64,000 nucleotides of DNA from Rhodanobacter soli (GTDB lineage Bacteria; Pseudomonadota; Gammaproteobacteria; Xanthomonadales; Rhodanobacteraceae), in the NCBI RefSeq assembly GCF_040548735.1, contig NZ_JBEPSD010000001.1:558001-622000 (forward strand), read 5' to 3'. The position numbers and the translations under genes were made by a program. The notes beneath the pieces were generated by a model that was not told the DNA's origin, ran no database searches, and was given only the letters and a program-made list of their open reading frames with translations. This document shows, in pieces, positions 19,899 to 29,546 of the stretch (position 1 is the first letter of the stretch; every line of letters starts with the position of its first letter).

Positions 19899-20852
19899 TC
19901 ACGCCTCGGCCAGTCGCGGGTTCATGCCCAGCAGCTCGCGCGCCCGGCGCGAGTCCAGCGCCATCTGCGCCTTGAGCGGTTCCAGCCCGTCGAATTTCTG
20001 CTCGTCGCGCAGCTTGGCGACGAACTGCACCGCCATGCGCTGGCCGTACAGGTCGCCCTCGAAATCGAACAGGTGCACTTCCAGCAGCGGTTCGGCGACC
20101 TCGTTCACGGTGGGGCGCACGCCGAGGCTGGCCACGCCCGGCCAGCTGCACTCGCCCTCGCCCAGTCCCACGCGCACCGCGAAGATGCCCTGGATCGGGC
20201 TGACCCGCTGCGACAGGTGGATGTTGGCGGTGGGATAGCCCAGCGTGCGGCCGAGCTGGTTGCCGTACTCCACCTTGCCTTCGATCACGAACGGCCGGCC
20301 CAGCAGCGACTCGGCCCCGGCGAACTCGCCCGCCGCGAGCAGGGCCCTCACCCGGCTGGCCGAGACGCGGGTGCCGTCAAGCTGCACCATCGGCATGCTG
20401 CAGGCGGTGAAGCCGAGCTGCGCGCCCATCCGCTCCAGCAGCGCCATGTCGCCGCCGCGCTTGTGGCCGAAGCGGAAATCGCCGCCCACCCACACTTCGC
20501 GCGCGGCCAGCCGTTCGACCAGCACGCGCTGCACGAACGCCTCGGCCGACATCGCGGTCAGCGCCCGGTTGAAGCGCAGCAGCAAGGTGTGTTCCATGCC
20601 GGCGGCGGCGAAACCGCGCAGCTTCTCGCGCACGCTGGACAGCCGCGGCACCGGCTCGGGCGAGAAGAACGCGCGCGGCAGCGGCTCGAAGCTCACCACC
20701 ACCGGGCTGCAGCCGAGCGCCTGCGCGCGCTCGCGCACCTGGGCCAGCAAGGCCTGGTGGCCGCGGTGCAGGCCGTCGAACGCGCCGACCGCGATAACGC
20801 TGCCGCGCGGCGCCAGGCAGGGGCCTGCGACATCCCTGGAAAGTCTCATCAT
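19899..20852 (-). CDS. ribF: Bifunctional riboflavin kinase / FAD synthetase
   Basis: RibF phosphorylates riboflavin to FMN and adenylates it to FAD. The protein has 317 residues from MMRLSRDVAG (ATG-ATG; 20849 is an equally possible start). The N-terminal nucleotidyltransferase has VGAFDGLHRGHQALL near 21-35, with the HxGH-like GLHRGH motif. The C-terminal flavokinase domain has RPFVIEGKVEYGNQLGR and GYPTANIHL. The open frame extends upstream to 20957 but overlaps the murJ 3' end and has no family homology there. It sits between murJ and ileS. Confidence 0.95.
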   Translation of the reverse strand: MMRLSRDVAGPCLAPRGSVIAVGAFDGLHRGHQALLAQVRERAQALGCSPVVVSFEPLPRAFFSPEPVPRLSSVREKLRGFAAAGMEHTLLLRFNRALTAMSAEAFVQRVLVERLAAREVWVGGDFRFGHKRGGDMALLERMGAQLGFTACSMPMVQLDGTRVSASRVRALLAAGEFAGAESLLGRPFVIEGKVEYGNQLGRTLGYPTANIHLSQRVSPIQGIFAVRVGLGEGECSWPGVASLGVRPTVNEVAEPLLEVHLFDFEGDLYGQRMAVQFVAKLRDEQKFDGLEPLKAQMALDSRRARELLGMNPRLAEA

Positions 20853-20901
20853 CGCGTGAGTATAACGGCCCGGCTGCCCGCGATAAGAGCCTCGGGCGGG
20901 T

Positions 20902-22512
20902 TCACGCACCGCGCAGGTCGCGCAGACGGAAGCCGCCGGCAAACAGCACGGCGACATAACTGGCCCCGCCGGCCAGCACCAGCACGGTCAGATGCCACAG
21001 CCGGGTCAGCACCGGCACCCCGTGGGTCCAGTTCGGCCACAGCCAGCGGCCCAGCAACAGCACCGCCAGCATCACCGCGCAGGCCGCAGCCAGCCGCAGC
21101 AGATGCCGCGACCAGCCCGGCTGGCGCTGGTAGACACCGGCCTTCTTCAGCCAGTGCCACAGCAGCCACAGGTTCACGTAAGCGGCCACCGCGCTGGCCA
21201 TGCCCAGCGCCATGTGCAGGCCGGGCAACCGGGCCAGGCCGTCCAGCCACGCCAGCTGCTTCAGCTCGGCCGGCGCCCACAGTTCGAACAGCAGCGCCAG
21301 GAACACCACGTTCAACAGCATGTTGGTGAGCAGCGAAGCCACCGCCGCACGCACCGGCGTGCGCGTGTCCTGGCGCGCGTAGAACGCCGGCAGCAACACC
21401 TTCACCAGCGCGAATGCGGGCAGGCCGAAGCTCAGCGCGGTGATCGACAGCGTCGCCATGGCGGTGTCGTGCGCGGTCCAGTGACCGTGCTGGAACAGCG
21501 TGGCTACCAGCGGCCCGGCCAGCAGCATCAAGGCGAACATCGCCGGCACCGCGATCAGCAGGGTGACGCGCAGGCCCCAGTCCAGCGCGCGCGAAAAGCC
21601 GGCCTTGTCGGTGGTGACGTGGTGGCGCGACAGCGACGGCAGGATTACCGTGCCCAGCGCCACGCCGAACACGCCCAGCGGCAGTTCCAGGAAACGGTCC
21701 GCCTGCGACAGCCAGCTCTGCGAACCGACCACCAGCAGCGAGGCGATCACCGTGTCGAACAGCAGGTTGATCTGCGCCACCGACGAACCGAACAGGGTCG
21801 GCACCATCAGCCGCATGATCCGGCGCACCTCCGGGTGACTCCAGCCCCAGCGCGGCAGGGTCAGCAGGTCGAGCCCGCGCAGCGCCGGCAGCTGGAACAG
21901 CAGTTGCAGGATGCCGGCCGCCAGGATCGCCCAGCCCATCGCCATGATCGGCGTCTGCAGCCGCTTCGACAGCCACAGCGCGCCGGCGATCATGCACAGG
22001 TTGAGGATCACCGGGGTCAGCGCCGGCAAGCCGAAACGATGGAAACTGTTCAGCGCACCGCCGGACAGCGCGGTCAGCGACACGAACAGCAGGAACGGAA
22101 AGGTCAGCCGCAGCAGCTCGACGGTCAGTTCGAACTTGTGCGGCTCGTCGATCGCGCCGGGCGAGAACAGCACGGTCACCTGCGGCGCGAAGATGATTCC
22201 CAGCGCGGTGATCAGCAGCAGCACGCCACCCAGCGTGCCCGACACCCGCGACATCAGGTCCTTCAGCTGCGCATGCGTGCCCTTCTCCTTCACTTCCGTG
22301 AAAACCGGCACGAAGGCGGTGGAGAACGAGCCCTCGGCAAACAGCCGGCGCATGAAGTTGGGAATGCGGAACGCCACCCAGAACGCGTCGGTGGCGCCGT
22401 TGGCGCCGAACGCGGCGTTGATCGACATGTCGCGCACCAGGCCGAGCACCCGCGAAACCATCGTCATGCTGCTGAACGAGAGCAGCCCGCGGAGCATGCT
22501 GGGGGACTTCAT
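20902..22512 (-). CDS. murJ: Lipid II flippase MurJ
   Basis: The product is a polytopic inner-membrane protein of 536 residues with about 14 hydrophobic segments. The MurJ/MviN N-terminus is typical: MTMVSRVLGLVRDM followed by NGATDAFWVAFRIPNFMRRL and AEGSFSTAFVPVF. It flips lipid II for peptidoglycan synthesis. The charged Arg/Asp residues of the central cavity fall in these motifs. It is divergent from rpsT and first in the run with ribF, ileS, lspA and ispH. Confidence 0.96.
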   Translation of the reverse strand: MKSPSMLRGLLSFSSMTMVSRVLGLVRDMSINAAFGANGATDAFWVAFRIPNFMRRLFAEGSFSTAFVPVFTEVKEKGTHAQLKDLMSRVSGTLGGVLLLITALGIIFAPQVTVLFSPGAIDEPHKFELTVELLRLTFPFLLFVSLTALSGGALNSFHRFGLPALTPVILNLCMIAGALWLSKRLQTPIMAMGWAILAAGILQLLFQLPALRGLDLLTLPRWGWSHPEVRRIMRLMVPTLFGSSVAQINLLFDTVIASLLVVGSQSWLSQADRFLELPLGVFGVALGTVILPSLSRHHVTTDKAGFSRALDWGLRVTLLIAVPAMFALMLLAGPLVATLFQHGHWTAHDTAMATLSITALSFGLPAFALVKVLLPAFYARQDTRTPVRAAVASLLTNMLLNVVFLALLFELWAPAELKQLAWLDGLARLPGLHMALGMASAVAAYVNLWLLWHWLKKAGVYQRQPGWSRHLLRLAAACAVMLAVLLLGRWLWPNWTHGVPVLTRLWHLTVLVLAGGASYVAVLFAGGFRLRDLRGA

Positions 22513-22659
22513 GTGGCTGTTCGTTACCTTCGGCGTCGATCACGCGGGACGCGTAGTTTGACAGTCCGCGCGGGCAGGATGACAGCGCGGATATGGCAGA
22601 ATACCGGCACGATCACGGCCGCGCGCCCATGCCGGCCCTCGGCGCGGCCGCCTAAATGA

Positions 22660-22688
22660 TTGACGCACCGGCGAATCGACCGCATAAT
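22660..22688 (+). promoter_or_regulatory. Sigma-70 promoter of rpsT
   Basis: TTGACG (22660-22665), a 17-bp spacer and CATAAT (22683-22688) match consensus at 5/6 and 5/6. The predicted start near 22695 leaves a leader of roughly 38 nt before the TTG start of rpsT. Confidence 0.75.
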
Positions 22689-22732
22689 TGGCGTCTTTTT
22701 CCACCCTCAACCCTGCATTCCGGAGTTCTACC

Positions 22733-22996
22733 TTGGCCAACATCAAGTCCGCGAAGAAGCGCGCGCGCCAGTCCGAACAGCGCCGTCTGCGCAACATCAG
22801 CGCCCGCTCCATGGTCCGCACCGCCCTGAAGAAGGTCGTCAAGGCCATCGAGGCCAAGGACAAGGCTGCCGCCGTCGCCGCGTTCACCGCCGCCCAGCCG
22901 GTGATGGATCGTTACGCCGCCCGCGGCCTGATCCACAAGAACAAGGCCGCCCGCCACAAGAGCCGCCTCAACGCGAAGATCCGCGAACTGGCGTAA
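22733..22996 (+). CDS. rpsT: 30S ribosomal protein S20, TTG start
   Basis: S20 is a primary 16S rRNA-binding protein of the small subunit. The 87-residue sequence begins (M)[15 protein letters not shown] and contains [20 protein letters not shown] and [12 protein letters not shown], all typical. The start is TTG at 22733 with GGAG 7 bases upstream. An in-frame ATG at 22688 would add 15 foreign residues and overlaps the promoter -10 box. A UUG start is also used by E. coli rpsT, where it contributes to autogenous control. A promoter and terminator flank it, so it is monocistronic. Confidence 0.96.
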   Translation: MANIKSAKKRARQSEQRRLRNISARSMVRTALKKVVKAIEAKDKAAAVAAFTAAQPVMDRYAARGLIHKNKAARHKSRLNAKIRELA

Positions 22997-23021
22997 GCCG
23001 GGGCGCGATTCGGGTTGCATG

Positions 23022-23047
23022 AAAAAGCCGGCGCAAGCCGGCTTTTT
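23022..23047 (+). terminator. Terminator of rpsT (bidirectional)
   Basis: A perfect 11-bp stem AAAAAGCCGGC / GCCGGCTTTTT with a GCAA loop. It has a T-run in both directions and could also end the feo transcript arriving on the minus strand. Confidence 0.9.
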
Positions 23048-23062
23048 CGTGTCTTCAGCTTC

Positions 23063-23092
23063 GCTCCCTCCCCTGCTCGCAGGGGAGGAGCC
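23063..23092. repeat. Single REP-like palindrome
   Basis: GCTCCCTCCCCTGC / GCAGGGGAGGAGC with a TC loop: one unit of the family found as doublets elsewhere in the window. It lies between rpsT and the feo operon. Confidence 0.65.
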
Positions 23093-23103
23093 AAACGAGG
23101 GCG

Positions 23104-23406
23104 TCACCTCCGCGGGCGGAATTCCAGCGGCATCGGCTCGCCCTGCCGCGCCGCGGCCGGCGGTTTCGGGCCGCAGGCGCCGCAGGTGCTGCAGCCGTCG
23201 CTGCAGTCGCCGGTCGCCTCTTTCGGCTGCAGGCGGCGCCCCAGCGCGCGCACCCACGCGGCACGCCCGGGGCGGCTGTAGCGTATCGATGTGGCCGCCA
23301 GCCAGCGGTTGGTGAGTTTCGGCGCGAGCTTGCGGAACACGATCAGCACACTGATCAGCACGATCAGGCCGACCACCACGTACTGCACCAGCAGGCCGGT
23401 ACTCAT
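23104..23406 (-). CDS. Small Cys-rich membrane protein downstream of FeoB
   Basis: This 100-residue protein has one N-terminal transmembrane segment (about 5-25, VVGLIVLISVLIVF), a basic middle and a cysteine cluster CSDGCSTCGACG near 75-86 that could bind metal or a cluster. Its ATG overlaps the feoB stop as ATGA, so it is translationally coupled to feoB and very likely serves ferrous iron uptake. Xanthomonas feo operons carry a third small gene in this position (called feoI there); equivalence is inferred from position, not shown. The biochemical role is unknown. Confidence 0.8.
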   Translation of the reverse strand: MSTGLLVQYVVVGLIVLISVLIVFRKLAPKLTNRWLAATSIRYSRPGRAAWVRALGRRLQPKEATGDCSDGCSTCGACGPKPPAAARQGEPMPLEFRPRR

Positions 23407-25241
23407 GTCAGCGCCCTCGTCACCTGGTAGACGAGGAACGACGCGGCGTAGGCCATCACGAACATGTAGCCGAACGAGATCGCCACGTTGCGCCAGGAAT
23501 CGGTCTCGCGCTTGATGATCGCCAGGGTGGACATGCATTGCGGCGCGTACGCAAACCACACCAGCAGCGACAACGCGCTGGCCAGCGGGATCTGCCCGAC
23601 CAGCGCATGGCCCAGGCCACCGGCCGCTTCGCCACCGACCAGATAGACGGTGGCCAGTGCGGCCACGGCGGTCTCGCGCGCGGCAAACGCCGGGATCAGC
23701 GCCAGGCTGATCTGCCAGTTGAAGCCGATCGGCGCGAAGACATACTGCAGCGCCCGGCCAATGTAGCCGGCGAAGCTGTACTCGATCGCCGGCTGGGTCG
23801 CGCCCTCCGGTGCGCCCGGGAAGGTGGAGAGGAACCACATCAGCACGGTCAGGCCGAGGATCACGCCGGTCAGCCGCTTCAGGAAGATCATGCCGCGCTC
23901 GTACAGGCCGATCGCCACATCGCGCGGCTTGGGCATGCGGTACGACGGCAACTCCATCATCAGCGCGTGCTCGCTCTTGTCGCGGCGGATGTGTTTCATC
24001 ACCCAGCCCACCAGCATCGCGCCGAGGATGCCGGCCAGATACAGCGCGAACAGCACCACGCCCTGCAGGTTGAACACGCCGAACACGTAGCGGATCGGAA
24101 TGAAGGCACCGATCAGCAGCGCATACACCGGCAGCCGCGCCGAGCAGGTCATCAACGGCGCGATCAGGATCGTGGTCAGCCGGTCGCGCGGGTCGGTGAT
24201 GCTGCGCGTGCCCATGATGCCGGGAATCGCACAGGCGAAACTCGACAGCAGCGGGATGAACGAGCGCCCGGTCAGCCCCACCGACAGCATCAGCCGATCG
24301 AGCAGGAACGCCGCGCGCGGCAGGTAGCCCGACTCCTCCAGCACGATGATGAACAGGAACAGCACCAGGATTTCCGGCAGGAAGCCCAGCACCGTGCCGA
24401 GGCCGCCGAACAGGCCGTCGTTGACCAGGCTCTGCAACGGCCCGGCCGGCATCCACGCGGCGACGTGCCCGCCCAGCCAGCCGAAACCGTCGCCGATCGC
24501 GTCGGTCATCGGCTTGCCGATCGAGTACACCGCCTGGAATACCAGGAACATCACCACCGCGAGAATCAGCAGGCCGAACACCGGATGCAGGGTCCAGCGA
24601 TCCAGCGCATCGTCGAGTTCCGCGGTGGCGCGCGGCATCGTCACCGTCGCCGTCAGCAATTCACGCACCTGTGCATGCAGGTCGGCGCGGCCGGCCGCGT
24701 CGCCCACCTGCGCCGGCGCCGCCGGCGGCACTTCGCCGTCGACCCGCTCGATCAGGCCACGCGCACCGCCGCGTTTCACCGCAACGGTTTCCACCACCGG
24801 CAGGCCCAGTCGCCGTTGCAGCTCCGGCACGTCGATGACGATGCCGCGCTGGCGCGCGGTGTCCATCATGTTCAGCGCCAGCACCACCGGCCGGCCCAGC
24901 CGCTTCACTTCCAGCACGAAGCGCAGGTGCAGGCGCAGGTTGGTCGCGTCGGCGACGCAGACGATCAAGTCCGGCGGCGCCTCGCCCGGGTAGTTGCCGG
25001 CACAGACATCGTGGGTGATCTGTTCATCCGGGCTGTTCGCGTCGAGGCTGTAGGCACCCGGCAAGTCGAGGATCTGCAGTACGCGGCCGGACGGCGCGGT
25101 GAAACGGCCCTCCTTGCGCTCCACTGTGACGCCGGCGTAGTTCGCCACCTTCTGCCGGCCGCCGGTGAGCAGGTTGAACAGCGCCGTCTTGCCGCAGTTC
25201 GGGTTGCCCACCAGGGCGATGCGCAGGGTCGAAGCGCTCAT
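23403..25241 (-). CDS. feoB: Ferrous iron transporter FeoB
   Basis: FeoB is the inner-membrane Fe(II) permease with a cytosolic G-protein domain, 612 residues here. The G motifs are intact: G1 GNPNCGKT at 12-19, G3 DLPGAYSL near 58-65 and G4 NMMD near 123. About eight hydrophobic segments follow, with the conserved Cys-containing GRSFIPLLSSFACAIPGIMGTR split around TM regions. At 612 residues it is shorter than E. coli FeoB (773), the lost length lying mainly in the linker and C-terminus. The start overlaps the feoA stop as ATGA. Confidence 0.96.
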   Translation of the reverse strand: MSASTLRIALVGNPNCGKTALFNLLTGGRQKVANYAGVTVERKEGRFTAPSGRVLQILDLPGAYSLDANSPDEQITHDVCAGNYPGEAPPDLIVCVADATNLRLHLRFVLEVKRLGRPVVLALNMMDTARQRGIVIDVPELQRRLGLPVVETVAVKRGGARGLIERVDGEVPPAAPAQVGDAAGRADLHAQVRELLTATVTMPRATAELDDALDRWTLHPVFGLLILAVVMFLVFQAVYSIGKPMTDAIGDGFGWLGGHVAAWMPAGPLQSLVNDGLFGGLGTVLGFLPEILVLFLFIIVLEESGYLPRAAFLLDRLMLSVGLTGRSFIPLLSSFACAIPGIMGTRSITDPRDRLTTILIAPLMTCSARLPVYALLIGAFIPIRYVFGVFNLQGVVLFALYLAGILGAMLVGWVMKHIRRDKSEHALMMELPSYRMPKPRDVAIGLYERGMIFLKRLTGVILGLTVLMWFLSTFPGAPEGATQPAIEYSFAGYIGRALQYVFAPIGFNWQISLALIPAFAARETAVAALATVYLVGGEAAGGLGHALVGQIPLASALSLLVWFAYAPQCMSTLAIIKRETDSWRNVAISFGYMFVMAYAASFLVYQVTRALT

Positions 25242-25483
25242 GCCGCCACCTCGGTACGCACGCTGATCCGGGCCGCCTCGGCGCGACGCAGGGCAAAGCG
25301 GGTGAAACCGATCTGGATCAGCAACGGATCGCCGCCCATCGGCCCCACCGCCACCACGCGCACCGGTTCGCCATCGACGAAGCCCAGGTCGCGCAGGCGC
25401 TGCGCGATCGGGTCGGCCGCGTGCGCATCGTCGACGCGGTCGACCACGGCAGGGGCACCCTTGGGCAAATCGGACAGACGCAC
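25238..25483 (-). CDS. feoA: Ferrous iron transport protein FeoA
   Basis: FeoA is a small cytosolic SH3-like protein that supports FeoB. The start is taken as GTG at 25483, giving 81 residues beginning VRLSDLPKGAPAVV, the usual FeoA N-terminus. A TTG at 25498 is in frame but would overlap the Fur-like operator and leave almost no leader after the predicted transcription start. IAQRLRDLGFVDGEPVRVV is the conserved core. It is first in feoA-feoB-Cys-rich protein, divergent from liuC. Confidence 0.9.
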   Translation of the reverse strand: MRLSDLPKGAPAVVDRVDDAHAADPIAQRLRDLGFVDGEPVRVVAVGPMGGDPLLIQIGFTRFALRRAEAARISVRTEVAA

Positions 25484-25497
25484 AGGCTGGATTCTCA

Positions 25498-25519
25498 AAT
25501 AAGAATAGTTCGCATTATA
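25498..25519 (-). promoter_or_regulatory. Fur-like operator overlapping the feo promoter
   Basis: AATAAGAATAGTTCGCATT (25498-25516) matches 15 of 19 positions of the palindromic Fur consensus AATGAGAATNATTCTCATT. It overlaps a perfect -10 box TATAAT read on the minus strand (25514-25519); no good -35 is visible. Repression by Fe-Fur of feoAB is inferred from this arrangement. Confidence 0.65.
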
Positions 25520-25585
25520 GACCTACACTCGGCCCGCTGCACCACGCCCGGTTTATCATCGCGTTATTTGCCACAGGGACGACCG

Positions 25586-26380
25586 ATGACCGATTCCATC
25601 CTGAGCGAGCGCCGCGGCACGGTCGCCTGGCTCACCCTGAACCGTCCGCAGATCCACAACGCGTTCGACGACGCGCTGATCGCCGCGCTCACCGACGCGC
25701 TGGCGGCCGCCGACGCCGACCCGGCCGTGCGCGCCGTGGTGCTGAGCGGCAACGGCAGCTGCTTCTCGGCCGGCGCCGACCTCAACTGGATGCGCGGCAT
25801 GGCCGGCGCCAGCGAGCAGGAAAACCGCGAGGACTCGCTGCGCCTGGCGCGGCTGATGCGCAGCCTGCAGTTCCTGTCCAAGCCGACCATCGCGCGGGTC
25901 AACGGCGCGGCCTATGGTGGCGGCGTGGGCCTGGTCGCCTGCTGCGACATCGCGATCGGCGTGGACACCGCCAAGTTCGCGCTGTCGGAAGTGAAGCTGG
26001 GCCTGGTGCCGGCGGTGATCTCGCCGTACGTGATCGCCGCGATCGGGCTGCGCGAGGCGCGCCGGTTGTTCATCACCGGCGAGGTGTTCGATGCCGCCAC
26101 CTCGGCACGCATCGGCCTGCTGCATGCGGTGGTATCCGCCAGCGAGCTGGACGAAGCGATCGAGCGTCAGTTGTACCTGCTGGCCAAGGCCGGCCCGCTG
26201 GCCCAGCGCGAAGCGAAACAGCTGGCCTTGCGCATCGGCGGCGCCGACCCGGTGCAGGCCGAGCGCATCGACAGCGCCAACGCCGAACTGATCGCCCGCC
26301 TCCGCGTGTCGCCGGAAGGCCAGCACGGCCTGGGCGCCTTCCTCGACAAGCGCGCACCGGCGTGGGTCGGGCAGCCGTAG
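25586..26380 (+). CDS. liuC: Enoyl-CoA hydratase family, probable methylglutaconyl-CoA hydratase
   Basis: This crotonase-fold protein of 264 residues starts MTDSILSERR. The oxyanion-hole motifs are visible: CFSAGADLNWM near 58-68 and ARVNGAAYGGGVGLVACCDIA near 103-123, then LSEVKLGLVPAVISPYV with the region of the catalytic Glu. Immediately downstream are a biotin-dependent carboxylase subunit and HMG-CoA lyase, the leucine catabolic partners, so hydration of 3-methylglutaconyl-CoA is the best-supported role. Other enoyl-CoA hydratase specificities cannot be excluded from sequence alone. Confidence 0.85.
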   Translation: MTDSILSERRGTVAWLTLNRPQIHNAFDDALIAALTDALAAADADPAVRAVVLSGNGSCFSAGADLNWMRGMAGASEQENREDSLRLARLMRSLQFLSKPTIARVNGAAYGGGVGLVACCDIAIGVDTAKFALSEVKLGLVPAVISPYVIAAIGLREARRLFITGEVFDAATSARIGLLHAVVSASELDEAIERQLYLLAKAGPLAQREAKQLALRIGGADPVQAERIDSANAELIARLRVSPEGQHGLGAFLDKRAPAWVGQP

Positions 26381-26448
26381 GAGCGCACCCGGGCTATCTG
26401 CTAGCTTTAGACGATTTGCATCGACAGCCAACGGCTCCAGGATCCTGC

Positions 26449-28437
<1,989 letters not shown>

Positions 28438-28449
28438 CCGGAGCACGAC

Positions 28450-29352
28450 ATGAATCCCTCCAACCACGTCCGCATCGTCGAAGTCGGCGCCCGCGACGGC
28501 CTGCAGAACGAGAAGACCCTGCTGCCGGCCGAAGTGAAGATCGCGCTGATCGACCGGCTCTCCTCCACCGGCCTCAAGACGATCGAGGCGACCAGCTTCG
28601 TCAGCCCGAAGTGGGTGCCGCAACTGGCCGACGCGGCCGAGGTGTTCCGCGGCATCCGCAAGGTACCCGGCGTGGGTTACCCGGTGCTGGTGCCGAACCT
28701 GCAGGGCTACCAGCGCGCACGCGAGGTCGGCGCCACGGACATCGCGGTGTTCACCGCCGCATCGGAAGCGTTCAACCGCAAGAACATCAATGCCTCGATC
28801 GACGAGTCGATCGAACGCTTCATCCCGGTGATGGAACAGGCCCGGGCCGACGGCGCGCGGGTGCGTGGCTATGTCTCCACGGTGCTCGGCTGTCCGTACC
28901 AGGGCGAGGTGCCGGTCAGTGACGTGGTACGCGTGGCACGCCGGATGTACGAACTGGGCTGTCACGAGATCTCGCTGGGCGACACCATCGGCGTGGGCAC
29001 GCCGGCGAAGGCGCGCGCGATGCTGCACGCGGTGGCGCAGGAAGTGCCGATGGACGCCCTGGCGGTGCACTTCCACGACACCTACGGCCAGGCGCTGGCG
29101 AACATCCTGGCCTGCCTGGAGGAAGGCGTACGCGTGGTCGACAGCGCCGTCTCCGGCACGGGCGGCTGCCCGTACGCGAAGGGCGCCACCGGCAACGTGG
29201 CCAGCGAGGACGTGGTCTACATGCTGCACGGCATGGGCATCGAGACCGGCATCGACCTCGATCTGCTCGTCGCCACCGGCGCCTGGCTGGCCGCGCAGCT
29301 GCACAAGGAAACCGCCAGCCGGGTCACCCGCGCGCGTACCGCCGCAGCCTGA
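28450..29352 (+). CDS. liuE: Hydroxymethylglutaryl-CoA lyase
   Basis: HMG-CoA lyase splits HMG-CoA to acetyl-CoA and acetoacetate, ending leucine catabolism. The 300-residue TIM-barrel enzyme begins VRIVEVGARDGLQNEK (active-site Arg/Asp), has VSTVLGCPYQGEV and HFHDTYGQALAN (metal-binding His pair) and the family signature SGTGGCPYAKGATGNVASED with the catalytic Cys near 238. It is 12 bp after liuD and so cotranscribed. A multi-hairpin region begins 25 bp after the stop. Confidence 0.95.
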   Translation: MNPSNHVRIVEVGARDGLQNEKTLLPAEVKIALIDRLSSTGLKTIEATSFVSPKWVPQLADAAEVFRGIRKVPGVGYPVLVPNLQGYQRAREVGATDIAVFTAASEAFNRKNINASIDESIERFIPVMEQARADGARVRGYVSTVLGCPYQGEVPVSDVVRVARRMYELGCHEISLGDTIGVGTPAKARAMLHAVAQEVPMDALAVHFHDTYGQALANILACLEEGVRVVDSAVSGTGGCPYAKGATGNVASEDVVYMLHGMGIETGIDLDLLVATGAWLAAQLHKETASRVTRARTAAA

Positions 29353-29377
29353 AAGCTCGCTATCATCGGCGCTTCGA

Positions 29378-29523
29378 CCTCGAGGTTGTGAATTTTTCAA
29401 CCTCGAGGCCCGGCCATGGACGGCCGGACGCGGATCAGGCACGTCAGTGCCTGATCCGCGTGAGCGAGTCCGGACATGCGCCGGACTCGCGACAGAAGAA
29501 AATCACAGGAAGTGATTTTCTTC
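29378..29523. repeat. Array of five adjoining perfect hairpins
   Basis: Five perfect stems occupy this 146-bp stretch almost without gaps. Stem 1: 11 bp, 29378-29388/29398-29408. Stem 2: 6 bp, 29410-29415/29422-29427, loop ATGGAC. Stem 3: 15 bp, 29428-29442/29447-29461, loop GTCA. Stem 4: 10 bp, 29464-29473/29481-29490. Stem 5: 12 bp, 29495-29506/29512-29523, loop AGGAA. The stem sequences are unrelated to each other. The array lies between liuE and an amidohydrolase gene on the same strand. Function is unknown; the pairing is seen directly. Confidence 0.85.
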
Positions 29524-29546
29524 ACAAGCTCTGACCGGACGAAGCG

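Noticed and set aside
16404-21329. A 1641-codon open frame on the plus strand, opposite lspA-ileS-ribF
   Set aside because: It is a shadow of the minus-strand genes: high GC third positions keep the reverse frame open. Its composition is His/Arg/Gln-rich and matches no family, while ileS and ribF on the other strand carry all their motifs.
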